Shown here in pieces: positions 25,190 through 32,073 of a DNA stretch of 32,073 nucleotides. The position numbers and the translations under genes are program-made. This DNA comes from Oceanospirillaceae bacterium. GTDB lineage: Bacteria; Pseudomonadota; Gammaproteobacteria; Pseudomonadales; Balneatricaceae. Position 1 is the first letter of the stretch. The number at the start of each line of letters is the position of its first letter. Below the pieces are notes generated by a model. That model made no database searches, was not told where the DNA came from, and worked only from the letters and a program-made list of their open reading frames with translations. Location: positions 1 to 32,073 of the forward strand of contig JABSRB010000054.1 of NCBI GenBank assembly GCA_013215375.1, written 5' to 3'.

Positions 25190-26974
25190 ATGGCGACTTA
25201 TAAAGCCCCTATCCGCGATATGCAATTTGTATTGTACGAATTACTCAATGGCGACAAAATTAGCGAGTTACCTGGCTTTGAAGAAGCCACTCGCGATCTA
25301 ATAGACCCTGTTTTAGAAGCGGCGGCTACTTTTAGTGAAGAAGTACTATACCCGCTTAATCGCTCTGGTGATGAAGAAGGTTGTAAGTTAGAAAACGGTG
25401 AAGTTACAACTCCTAAAGGTTTTAAAGAGGCCTATAAACTGTTCTGTGACGGCGGTTGGAGCACGTTTGGCTGCGATCCTGAGTACGGTGGAATGGGCAT
25501 GCCTAAAAGCGCTCACTCCATGGTTGAGGAAATGCTCTGCTCGGCGAATATCTCTTTTGGCATGTATCCTGGTCTCTCTTTTGGTGCCTACCATGCGCTG
25601 CATACCTTTGCATCCCAAGAGATCAAAGATCAAATGTTGCACAAGATGGTCGATGGTACTTGGTCGGGCACTATGTGTCTGACTGAACCGCACTGTGGTA
25701 CTGATTTAGGATTGTGTCGCACTAAGGCCGTGCCGCAAGACGATGGTTCGTACTTGGTCAGCGGTACTAAAATCTTTATTTCAGCCGGTGATCACGATCT
25801 GACTGAAAACGTATTACACTTAGTCTTAGCCCGTAGACCCGATGCCCCTGCTGGCATCAAAGGCATCAGCTTGTTTATCGTGCCTAAGTTTAATATCGAT
25901 GCCGATGGCAATCCTGCTGATCGCAATGGCGTTGTCTGTAGTGCTATTGAGCACAAAATGGGCATCAAAGGCTCATCCACTTGCGTGATGAATTTCGATG
26001 GCGCTAAAGGTTTCTTAGTCGGCGAACTCAACAAGGGCATGCAGGGCATGTTTGCGATGATGAACAGAGCCCGTCTTGCGGTAGGTATGCAGGGCTTAGG
26101 TCTCTGTGAAGTGTCCTATCAAGGTGCGGTAGAATACGCTAAAGATCGTCTGCAAGGTCGTTCATTATCCGGTGTTAAACACCCCGATAAGCCTGCGGAC
26201 CCTATCATCGTACATCCTGATGTGCGTCGTATGTTAATGACGATGCGCGCATACACAGAAGGCTGTCGTGCCTTTGGTGCCTGGGTTTCTGAAGAGTACG
26301 ATTACTCGAGTAATCATGCGGATGCCAAGCGTCGTGCAGAAGCTGATGAGTTTGTACAGCTGACCACCCCGGTGGTTAAATCACTGTTTACCGATCTTGG
26401 TTTTGAAGTGACTAACTTAGGGATGCAAGTGCTGGGCGGACACGGCTTTATTCGTGAGTCGGGTATGGAGCAGTATGTACGTGACTGCCGTATCACCCAA
26501 ATTTACGAGGGAACTAACGGTATTCAAGCGCTGGATTTAATCGGACGTAAAATGCCGGCTAAAGCAGGTCGTAACTTACGTCGTTTCTTCCATCCGATAC
26601 AAGAGTACTTGGAAGCCAACATGGCCAACCCTGCCCTTGCAGAGTTCATCCAGCCGCTTTCTAAGTCTTTCATCCGTCTACAGCAAGCCACTGGCCAAAT
26701 CGCCACTGTTGGCATGTCTAAGCCTGAGGAAGCCGCAGCAGTTGCCAGCGACTACTTAAAGTTGTTTGGTTTAGTTGCCCTTGCTTACATGTGGTGTCGT
26801 ATGGTTGAAGTTGCATTGGAAAAAGAAGCCAGTGATACCAGCGGTTTCTACAGCGCTAAAGTGAAAACTGGCCGTTTCTACATGCAAAAATTGCTGCCAC
26901 AGACCAGTACTTTGTTTGCCACTATCATGGCTGGCGGTAGTACTTTGATGGATCTTGACGAAGATCAATTCTAA
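25190..26974 (+). CDS. Acyl-CoA dehydrogenase (large, C-terminally extended)
   Basis: This 594-residue flavoprotein introduces the first double bond of beta-oxidation, passing electrons to ETF. Family features: an N-terminal extension starting YKAPIRDMQFVLYELL, FAD/substrate blocks MCLTEPHCGTDLG (162-174) and GTKIFISAGDHD (192-203), GMQVLGGHGFIRESG (411-425) and the catalytic Glu440 in QIYEGTNGIQALDLIGRK. A roughly 130-residue C-terminal domain follows, as in the DmdC and Pseudomonas PA0506/PA0508 types. The length equals that recalled for B. subtilis FadE. GAGGAATTAATC precedes ATG 25190, and it starts 2 nt after the upstream stop. The substrate is probably medium- or long-chain acyl-CoA. 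Confidence 0.94.
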   Translation: MATYKAPIRDMQFVLYELLNGDKISELPGFEEATRDLIDPVLEAAATFSEEVLYPLNRSGDEEGCKLENGEVTTPKGFKEAYKLFCDGGWSTFGCDPEYGGMGMPKSAHSMVEEMLCSANISFGMYPGLSFGAYHALHTFASQEIKDQMLHKMVDGTWSGTMCLTEPHCGTDLGLCRTKAVPQDDGSYLVSGTKIFISAGDHDLTENVLHLVLARRPDAPAGIKGISLFIVPKFNIDADGNPADRNGVVCSAIEHKMGIKGSSTCVMNFDGAKGFLVGELNKGMQGMFAMMNRARLAVGMQGLGLCEVSYQGAVEYAKDRLQGRSLSGVKHPDKPADPIIVHPDVRRMLMTMRAYTEGCRAFGAWVSEEYDYSSNHADAKRRAEADEFVQLTTPVVKSLFTDLGFEVTNLGMQVLGGHGFIRESGMEQYVRDCRITQIYEGTNGIQALDLIGRKMPAKAGRNLRRFFHPIQEYLEANMANPALAEFIQPLSKSFIRLQQATGQIATVGMSKPEEAAAVASDYLKLFGLVALAYMWCRMVEVALEKEASDTSGFYSAKVKTGRFYMQKLLPQTSTLFATIMAGGSTLMDLDEDQF

Positions 26975-27000
26975 GCGTTAATTAACTAACGTTTATTTAT

Positions 27001-27262
27001 GGAAGTAGCGAATAAGCCCCAGATGTTCCCTGTGGATAACTAAGCGGTCAAATCCGCGAAAGAACGCGAAGTGAATGGCGAGTCCTTTACAAGCGTTCTG
27101 ACAAAGGAGTTGATCGCTTAGATATCCACCCTTCGGGGCGCACAGGATTGTTCGTGCTCTTTGTTAATGACTTTCGCCGGGCAACCAGCCCGCCTGTAGC
27201 CATTGCCTCAATCACAAACAATCCTGTGCGCCAGGGGTGTCTGGGGCTTGTTAGCTACTTCC
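27001..27262. repeat. 262-bp nested inverted-repeat element (MITE-like or structured RNA)
   Basis: The outer arms 27001-27023 and 27240-27262 are inverted repeats of 23 nt (21 Watson-Crick pairs, one G-U, one mismatch). Inside lie two independent long hairpins. Arm A pairs 27032-27046 with 27115-27129 (14 of 15), with further pairing at 27061-27067/27093-27099. Arm B pairs 27138-27156 with 27213-27231 (18 of 19) and is capped by CGGGC-AACCA-GCCCG at 27178-27192. A CCC-TTCG-GGG motif lies between the arms. No gene is encoded. The folding is a three-way junction in RNA, or a cruciform in DNA. It occupies nearly all of the gap between the acyl-CoA dehydrogenase and the thioesterase. No target-site duplication was found. 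Confidence 0.8.
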
Positions 27263-27299
27263 TTTGCTCCCTATCCTTCTCAGCTAATGAGAGGTGATA

Positions 27300-27866
27300 G
27301 TGGAGTTTATAGAGTCAAATAATATGAATATGCACTTGCGTTTAGTTAAAGTTTTAACCGCCGGTTTTCTAAGAAAAAAGTTTAATACCAGCACTAGAAC
27401 CCCATCAACGATGACGATGCGTGTCTGGCCAATGGATTTAGATTTTAATTTACATAAAAACAACGGGCGCTACTTATCCTGCATGGATTTAGGTCGTTTC
27501 GATCTGGCTTTTCGTTTAGGTTTGCATATTCCGCTAATAAAAGAAAAATGGATGCCATTGGTTGGTAGCTCAACCATACGCTACAAAAAATCTTTAGGCC
27601 CTTTTCAGCGTTTTGATTTAGTGACCAATATCGCTGGTTGGGATGAAAAGTGGATTTTTATGCAGCAAGAATTTCGGGTCGGCGATGTTGTCTATGCACG
27701 CGGCTGTACTAAAGTACTCTTTAGAGGCAAGACGGGCAATGTTCCAAGTAAAACTTTGATGGCATACGCCAACATCGACGAGTCATCACCCGAACTACCC
27801 CAGTGGATACAAGATTGGCACCATGCCGATCAAGCTTTAGGCAAAACATTACAATTACAGAAGTGA
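27300..27866 (+). CDS. THEM6-like acyl-CoA thioesterase (hotdog fold)
   Basis: This protein of about 188 residues has a single hotdog domain. The diagnostic block is MDLDFNLHKNNGRYLSCMDL (about residues 45-64), where the Asp and the N-x-H-x-N-N residues form the active site of 4HBT-type thioesterases. Downstream VGSSTIRYKKSLGPFQRFDL and FMQQEFRVGDVVYARG are the expected strands. It would hydrolyse an acyl-CoA to free acid and CoA. The start is uncertain: GTG 27300 has GAGAGG about 5 nt upstream and is preferred; GTG 27294 and ATG 27324 are alternatives. It is 7 nt from the next gene, so the two are co-transcribed. Confidence 0.85.
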   Translation: MEFIESNNMNMHLRLVKVLTAGFLRKKFNTSTRTPSTMTMRVWPMDLDFNLHKNNGRYLSCMDLGRFDLAFRLGLHIPLIKEKWMPLVGSSTIRYKKSLGPFQRFDLVTNIAGWDEKWIFMQQEFRVGDVVYARGCTKVLFRGKTGNVPSKTLMAYANIDESSPELPQWIQDWHHADQALGKTLQLQK

Positions 27867-27873
27867 GGTCTAC

Positions 27874-28692
27874 ATGAGTAATTTAAAAGGTAAAACGATA
27901 TTTATTTCAGGCGCGAGTCGCGGTATAGGCCTAGCTATTGCTAAAAAAGCCGCTGCAGATGGTGCTAACATTGTTATCGCTGCAAAATCAGCGCAAGCAC
28001 ATCCAAAGCTGCCCGGTACTATTTTCTCAGCAGCTAAAGAGATTGAAGCATTAGGTGGTCAAGCGCTACCTCTACAAGTAGACATCAGAGATGAAGAGCA
28101 GGTTGCTCGTGCGGTAGAAAAAGCCGTTGAAAGATTTGGTGGCATTGATATCTGTATCAATAACGCTTCGGCAATCAGCCTCAGCAAGACTTTAGATACA
28201 CCCATGAAGCGCTTTGACCTTATGCATCAGGTAAATACGCGCGGCACATTTGTTGTATCACAAGCGTGCCTACCTCACTTGCTTAAAGCGGAAAATCCAC
28301 ACATATTGAACCTTTCTCCACCGTTAAACATGGATCCAAAATGGTTCAAAAATCACACGGCTTACACAATCTATAAATACGGTATGAGCATGTGCATGCT
28401 GGGCATGTCAGCTGAGCTTAAAAAGCAAGGTGTTGCAGTAAACGCGCTTTGGCCTAAAACTGTGATCTACACTGCAGCGCTTGCGGCTATTGGCTCACTA
28501 ATCCAAGCTGATAACTGCCGTACGCCACAAATTGTTGCAGACAGTGCCTACCAAATACTGATACGCGACGCCAAAGGCTGTACTGGTAACTTCTTTATCG
28601 ACGAAGAAGTACTAGCAGAAGCAGGTATTACCGACTTAGAGCAGTATGCTGTCAATCCTAGTAAGCCATTGCTTCCCGACTTGTTCCTATAA
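27874..28692 (+). CDS. HSDL2-like short-chain dehydrogenase/reductase
   Basis: This 272-residue NAD(P)-dependent oxidoreductase has the glycine motif GASRGIG (13-19), NNAS (96-99), the catalytic Ser148 (ILNLSPPLN) and Tyr164-x3-Lys168 (AYTIYKYGMSM). The sequence closely follows the hydroxysteroid dehydrogenase-like 2 subfamily, including HILNLSPPLNMDPKWFK and VNALWPKT. Human HSDL2 is peroxisomal, linked to fatty-acid metabolism and carries an extra C-terminal sterol-carrier domain, absent here. GAGG lies 5 nt before ATG 27874. Its substrate is unknown; context suggests an acyl-CoA or fatty-acid-derived alcohol or ketone. A strong terminator follows. Confidence 0.92.
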   Translation: MSNLKGKTIFISGASRGIGLAIAKKAAADGANIVIAAKSAQAHPKLPGTIFSAAKEIEALGGQALPLQVDIRDEEQVARAVEKAVERFGGIDICINNASAISLSKTLDTPMKRFDLMHQVNTRGTFVVSQACLPHLLKAENPHILNLSPPLNMDPKWFKNHTAYTIYKYGMSMCMLGMSAELKKQGVAVNALWPKTVIYTAALAAIGSLIQADNCRTPQIVADSAYQILIRDAKGCTGNFFIDEEVLAEAGITDLEQYAVNPSKPLLPDLFL

Positions 28693-28700
28693 AGTTACTA

Positions 28701-28742
28701 CTACTGCATGTTTACCCCCTTAAACATGCAGTAGGTTTTTTA
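28701..28742 (+). terminator. Intrinsic terminator of the beta-oxidation operon
   Basis: CTACTGCATGTTTA (28701-28714) and its exact 14-nt complement (28721-28734) enclose a CCCCCT loop and are followed by GTTTTTT. It begins 8 nt after the stop codon. The T-run is on the plus strand only, so it mainly serves the operon arriving from the left. Confidence 0.95.
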
Positions 28743-28839
28743 TTATAAAAAGATAAAACATTTCTCTACTGTACTTCCTCTCTGTCAAAAAAATACTTTA
28801 TTATTGTTGTTCTAAACAGATTCTCTGTGATTATAAAAG

Positions 28840-29310
28840 TCATACAATCCCCATTGTTGCCGGCATTTTTATGGCAATAACCTGACCCTTCGCACAAATC
28901 ACTCCCAACGCCGAAAGGGTGATATCAATCACTATTTTTCGCTCCTTTATTTCAATAAACGCGCCAATAAGTTCCAGTTCAACGCCGATGGGGGTTGGAG
29001 CGACAAAGCTAACATTGAGATTGCCAGTGACAAAACGCATTGCAGGAGATGATCCAAGCTCCCGTCCCGCCTGTTGATATGCCTTAGCTGAGGCGCTGCC
29101 TGTACCGTGGCAATCTATCAGTGATGCGATTAGACCGCCGTAAACAAAGCCTGGTATAGCGGTGTGTACTGCTAGCGGGGTGAAGTGGGCAATCGTCTGC
29201 TCATTGTGCCAATAACTTTTTAACTGATGCCCTTGATTATTGTGTTTACCACAGCCAAAACAGCGGCTTAGATCATCTGGGTAGGCATCTTGGAACGCTA
29301 TTTCAGGCAT
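28840..29310 (-). CDS. PaaI-family thioesterase
   Basis: This 156-residue hotdog-fold protein resembles the PaaI/YbaW-type acyl-CoA thioesterases. It begins with a Cys pair in RCFGCGKHNNQG (Cys17, Cys20), a common N-terminal feature of a PaaI subgroup, and has the central block GFVYGGLIASLIDCHGTGSA (54-73), where the helix carries the active-site acidic residue. It would release CoA from a toxic or dead-end aryl- or acyl-CoA. GGAG lies about 7 nt before ATG 29310. It is the last gene of the minus-strand operon, 18 bp after the ligase-like gene. Confidence 0.88.
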   Translation of the reverse strand: MPEIAFQDAYPDDLSRCFGCGKHNNQGHQLKSYWHNEQTIAHFTPLAVHTAIPGFVYGGLIASLIDCHGTGSASAKAYQQAGRELGSSPAMRFVTGNLNVSFVAPTPIGVELELIGAFIEIKERKIVIDITLSALGVICAKGQVIAIKMPATMGIV

Positions 29311-29328
29311 GTTTTCTCCGAATTTTAA

Positions 29329-30570
29329 TTAACTAAAGTCGCGCTGATCATCAATCACTTTCCCATCGTCAATTAAACTGCCCACAGCTACTAGCTCTAC
29401 GGTGCCGTTTAAATTGGTGATGTTTTTTAAGCTGGCGATTATGGCGGTACGCAGGTTTTCATGCTCGCTATTGTGACTGTCTATTTCGCATTGCAGCAAC
29501 ATCTGATCATTGTGGTTTTTTTGTATCACTACGAGTCTGCTCTTAATGATTTGTCTGTGTAATTGGCGTATTTTTTCGATTTGTTGCGGGTGCACAAACA
29601 TGCCTTTTACCTTAGTGGTTTGATCGGCACGGCCCATCCAACCTTTAATGCGCATGTTAGTGCGCCCGCATTCGCTAGTGCCTGGTAATAATGCTGATAA
29701 ATCCCCCGTGGCGAAGCGTATTAATGGGTAGTCTAGATTAAAGCTGGTGACTACGACTTCCCCGACCTCTCCCTCAGCGACGATCTCACTCGAGCCTGGG
29801 CGAACAATTTCAACGATAATGTCCTCGGCAATGATTAAACCTTGGTGCGGATCGCTTTCATAACCGATAAGCCCAACATCAGCAGTAGCGTATGCCTGTA
29901 ATGCCAATATGCCAGCAGCCTTAAACTCGGCTCTCAAAGGAGGGAGATAAGCCTCCCCTGTCACTAACGCTTTTTTGATACTGGATATATCACGATTATC
30001 GGCTTTCGCTTTATCGAGTAGTATTTTCAAAAAAGACGGTGTACCGCAATAACCTTCTGGCCTTAGGTTCTCTATAACATCTAACTGTTGCACGGTTTGG
30101 CCAGGACCAGCTGGAATAACGGTACAACCACAAGCCCTAGCACCCGAGTCGAGAATAAAACCTCCCGGGGTTAAGTGATAGCTAAGGCAGTTCTGTACTT
30201 TATCGAAGCGCCTAAAACCCGCTGCATAAAAAGCTTGTCCTAAACGCCACCAATCATCCGTAGTGCGCTCTGGGTCATTAATGGGGCCCGGAGATTGGAA
30301 TACTCGATCAACACGGCTCTCAGGGCCAATGAGGCCGGCAAAGGGAGGTTGTCGCTGTTGCATGTCGATCAAGTCAGATTTACGGACGATAGGTAGTGTT
30401 GCTAGCTGTGCCCTACTGTCTATCTTGTTCGCATCTATATGTTGCAGGCTGTTTGTGTAATAAGCACATTGTTGTTGCGCATAATTAATCAAAGGGGTTA
30501 ATTGTGATAGCAGCTGCTGTTCACGCTCGGTACTAGGTACAGTTTCCTGCTGACTAAAATATGGACTCAT
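29329..30570 (-). CDS. Phenylacetate-CoA ligase-like AMP-binding protein
   Basis: This protein of 413 residues resembles PaaK-type adenylate-forming CoA ligases, which activate a carboxylic acid with ATP and CoA. Visible family blocks are LVTGEAYLPPLRAEF (202-216), YATADVGLIGYES (227-239), FATGDLSALL (286-294) and the hinge region MGRADQTTKVKGMFVHPQQIEKI (about 312-334). The phosphate-binding loop is unusual: where PaaK has a Ser/Thr/Gly-rich SSGTTGKPT, this protein reads FQSPGPINDPE (91-101). ATG 30570 is chosen because AAGG lies 8 nt upstream; a GTG three codons earlier has no spacing for it. Located between a Liv-type transporter and a thioesterase. The substrate and catalytic competence are uncertain. 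Confidence 0.82.
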   Translation of the reverse strand: MSPYFSQQETVPSTEREQQLLSQLTPLINYAQQQCAYYTNSLQHIDANKIDSRAQLATLPIVRKSDLIDMQQRQPPFAGLIGPESRVDRVFQSPGPINDPERTTDDWWRLGQAFYAAGFRRFDKVQNCLSYHLTPGGFILDSGARACGCTVIPAGPGQTVQQLDVIENLRPEGYCGTPSFLKILLDKAKADNRDISSIKKALVTGEAYLPPLRAEFKAAGILALQAYATADVGLIGYESDPHQGLIIAEDIIVEIVRPGSSEIVAEGEVGEVVVTSFNLDYPLIRFATGDLSALLPGTSECGRTNMRIKGWMGRADQTTKVKGMFVHPQQIEKIRQLHRQIIKSRLVVIQKNHNDQMLLQCEIDSHNSEHENLRTAIIASLKNITNLNGTVELVAVGSLIDDGKVIDDQRDFS

Positions 30571-30613
30571 ATGACACACCTTAATTTGATCACAAATAGA
30601 ATGTAACTTTTAG

Positions 30614-31435
30614 TTAAAGCCAACGCTTGCGGCGTTTGTAAGACTTTAAATTTTTAAAACTCTTGCGCTCTTCATTACCACCACCCAAGTAGAATTCTTT
30701 AACATCTTCGTTGTTCAGTAGCTGTTCGCCAGTGCCATCTAGGACTATTTTTCCCGATTCCATGATGTAGCCATAATCGGCAGCACGTAGTGCATAGTTG
30801 GCGTTTTGCTCGACCAATAACATAGTGATGCCCTGGTCCTTATTGATCTTTTTGATAATAGAAAAAACTTCTTTGACCAGTAGTGGCGAAAGCCCCATGG
30901 AGGGTTCATCCAAGAGAATCATCTTCGGTCTGGCCATTAAGGCCCGCCCTATAGCCAGCATTTGCTGTTCGCCACCAGAGAGATAACCGGCTAAACCAGT
31001 ACGCTCTTTGAGGCGCGGAAAATAGTCAAAGACCATTTCAATATCCGAGTTTATATTGGCATCGTTACGGGTATAGGCACCGAGCTTTAAATTTTCGATC
31101 GAGGTCATGTCCTCAATGATTCTGCGCCCTTCCATCACTTGAAAAATGCCGGTGCGCACTATCTCGTCGGCGAGCTTTTTATCGATTCGCTCTCCCATAA
31201 AATGAATGTCGCCACGGGTGACTTCGCCATCTTCGGTGCGCAGCAAACCGGAGATTGCCTTTAAAGTGGTCGATTTTCCCGCACCATTGGGGCCAAGCAA
31301 AGTAACCACCCCGCCTTGGGGTACTTCTAAGCTCACACCGCGCAGCACTTGGATCACTTCGTCGTAAACCACTTCGATATTGTTAACCGATAGCAGCGGT
31401 GTAGCAGTGGTCGTCTGAATAGCACTTTGAGACAT
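30614..31435 (-). CDS. livF: LivF-type ABC transporter ATP-binding protein
   Basis: This 273-residue ATPase belongs to the branched-chain amino acid (HAAT) importer family. It has Walker A GPNGAGKST (48-56), Q-loop FQVMEGRRI (98-106), signature LSGGEQQ (152-158), Walker B ILLDEP (173-178) and the LivF-typical LLVEQNANYALRAAD (206-220), where many ABC proteins have a histidine. The basic tail FKNLKSYKRRKRWL is longer than in E. coli LivF and is like the variants found beside CoA-ligase genes. It powers uptake together with permeases that must lie outside the window. The substrate cannot be named from the ATPase. TAGGAG precedes ATG 31435. Confidence 0.93.
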   Translation of the reverse strand: MSQSAIQTTTATPLLSVNNIEVVYDEVIQVLRGVSLEVPQGGVVTLLGPNGAGKSTTLKAISGLLRTEDGEVTRGDIHFMGERIDKKLADEIVRTGIFQVMEGRRIIEDMTSIENLKLGAYTRNDANINSDIEMVFDYFPRLKERTGLAGYLSGGEQQMLAIGRALMARPKMILLDEPSMGLSPLLVKEVFSIIKKINKDQGITMLLVEQNANYALRAADYGYIMESGKIVLDGTGEQLLNNEDVKEFYLGGGNEERKSFKNLKSYKRRKRWL

Positions 31436-31457
31436 ACAAACTCCTAGCTATAATACA

Positions 31458-31485
31458 GCTCGGACATTGCAGGCAATATCCGAGC
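31458..31485 (-). promoter_or_regulatory. Strong RNA hairpin between binding-protein and ATPase genes
   Basis: Two 13-nt arms (31458-31470 and 31473-31485) around a 2-nt centre pair with 12 Watson-Crick pairs plus one U-G wobble in the minus-strand transcript. It lies about 22 nt upstream of the livF start. It has no T-run, so it is more likely an mRNA-stability or processing element, or a translational control, than a terminator. Confidence 0.6.
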
Positions 31486-31498
31486 GGCTCTAAAAAGT

Positions 31499-31518
31499 GA
31501 CAGGACCGCAGCCCTGTC
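31499..31518 (-). terminator. Stem with short U-run after the binding-protein gene
   Basis: Read on the minus strand, GACAGG (31518-31513) pairs with CCTGTC (31504-31499) and is followed by ACTTTTTAG. It begins about 15 nt after the binding-protein stop codon. The run of five T suggests partial termination, which would lower expression of the downstream ATPase and ligase genes compared with the binding protein. Confidence 0.5.
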
Positions 31519-31533
31519 GGATTTTTTTATTGA

Positions 31534-32073
31534 TTAATAACCCAACCAGTCATCGCGACGCGCTAAGGTAACGGTCGTGACTTTTTCTATCTTCACTTCA
31601 CCGCCGTTGTAATTACCTTTGTAGATATTGACTTGGTTGATACCGCGGTGATCTTTGGCGGTCCAGTTAGCGGCAAGGCATACTCCTTCCAGTCCTTTAG
31701 GTACCCAGTCAGACTTAGCGTACATGCCCTTCTTGATGTTTTCGCCGGTAATGCCACCGTTCTCCTGTGCCCACTCCATCGCCTCTTTCATAAAGTAAGT
31801 AGAACAGACCCCGCGCATATAATGATGCAAGCGCTCTTGCTCGCCGCTGGGATCAGACATCTTAGAGATTTCACGCACTAAGGTCATTCCCGATACACTG
31901 TCATTCCAAAATGGCGTCATCGCCGGGAAAATGTAGTCTTTTATTCCCTCGCCCGCCGCGGCAAAGGTCTTTTTATCACCGCCCCAAATGTTGGACATAA
32001 ATTGAATATCAGTGCCGACCGTATTACAGGACTTGATCAGTGATAATACAGATCCTCCTAAATTGCCTAGGTA
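31534..32073 (-). CDS. Liv-type ABC transporter substrate-binding protein, C-terminal fragment
   Basis: The last 179 residues of a protein whose reading frame is open to the right window edge; the N-terminus and signal peptide are outside. The segments GSVLSLIKSCNTVGTDIQF, FMSNIWGGDKKTFAAAGEGIKDY and NGGITGENIKKGMYAKSDW resemble the second lobe of periplasmic binding proteins of the LivK/peripla_BP_6 family as found beside CoA-ligase and LivF genes. An internal ATG at 31998 is not a real start, since the frame continues upstream of it. It would capture the transporter's substrate in the periplasm; the ligand is not recognisable from this part. Confidence 0.83.
   Translation of the reverse strand, partial: YLGNLGGSVLSLIKSCNTVGTDIQFMSNIWGGDKKTFAAAGEGIKDYIFPAMTPFWNDSVSGMTLVREISKMSDPSGEQERLHHYMRGVCSTYFMKEAMEWAQENGGITGENIKKGMYAKSDWVPKGLEGVCLAANWTAKDHRGINQVNIYKGNYNGGEVKIEKVTTVTLARRDDWLGY

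Noticed and set aside
27001-27262. Integron attC site explanation for the nested repeats
   Set aside because: attC sites carry paired GTTRRRY/RYYYAAC ends and extrahelical bases on a single stem; the element has a three-branched layout and lacks these ends.
1-32073. CRISPR array, tRNA, rRNA or known insertion sequence
   Set aside because: No set of regularly spaced direct repeats, no tRNA cloverleaf, no rRNA sequence and no transposase was seen on either strand.

Overview
The window looks like chromosomal DNA of a marine-type gammaproteobacterium. The grounds are a moderate-to-low GC content, a 13-gene nuo operon with NuoC and NuoD fused into one protein, an NhaD-type Na+/H+ antiporter, a FadL outer-membrane porin (so a Gram-negative envelope) and a fatty-acid/acyl-CoA gene cluster. 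The exact genus cannot be fixed from sequence reading alone. Both ends of the window cut through genes.

Region 1 (1-2285): the C-terminal end of a GGDEF diguanylate cyclase, then a convergent orphan tyrosine recombinase on the minus strand. A long non-coding stretch follows, with a near-perfect 34-bp palindrome just upstream of the recombinase.

Region 2 (2286-19051), all on the plus strand: a two-CBS-domain protein behind a plausible sigma70 promoter, then nuoA, B, CD, E, F, G, H, I, J, K, L, M and N (respiratory complex I), then nhaD. Several joints are overlapping or tightly packed. The iron-sulphur cluster ligands I checked in NuoB, E, F, G and I are present, including the extra N7 cluster of NuoG, as are the key membrane glutamates of NuoK, L, M and N. 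Proton pumping by complex I and Na+/H+ exchange by NhaD would be physiologically coupled, and gene order suggests co-expression.

Region 3 (19052-28742): an 807-bp AT-rich non-coding stretch, fadL with its own terminator, a small MerR-family regulator, then a beta-oxidation operon: thiolase, a FadN-type dehydrogenase/hydratase (dehydrogenase domain first), a 594-residue acyl-CoA dehydrogenase, a THEM6-like thioesterase and an HSDL2-like short-chain dehydrogenase ending at a strong terminator. The same palindrome, TTACCT-NT-AGGTAA, sits about 45-50 nt upstream of both fadL and merR, which suggests one regulon. Between the dehydrogenase and the thioesterase lies a 262-bp element of nested inverted repeats, predicted to fold as a stem enclosing two long hairpin arms. 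It is the strongest candidate for something undescribed.

Region 4 (28743-32073), minus strand, reading leftwards from the window edge: a partial Liv-type solute-binding protein, a LivF-type ABC ATPase, a phenylacetate-CoA-ligase-like protein with an altered phosphate-binding loop, and a PaaI-like thioesterase. This looks like an uptake-and-CoA-activation operon for an unknown organic acid, convergent with the beta-oxidation operon. Strong RNA hairpins separate the binding-protein gene from the ATPase gene.
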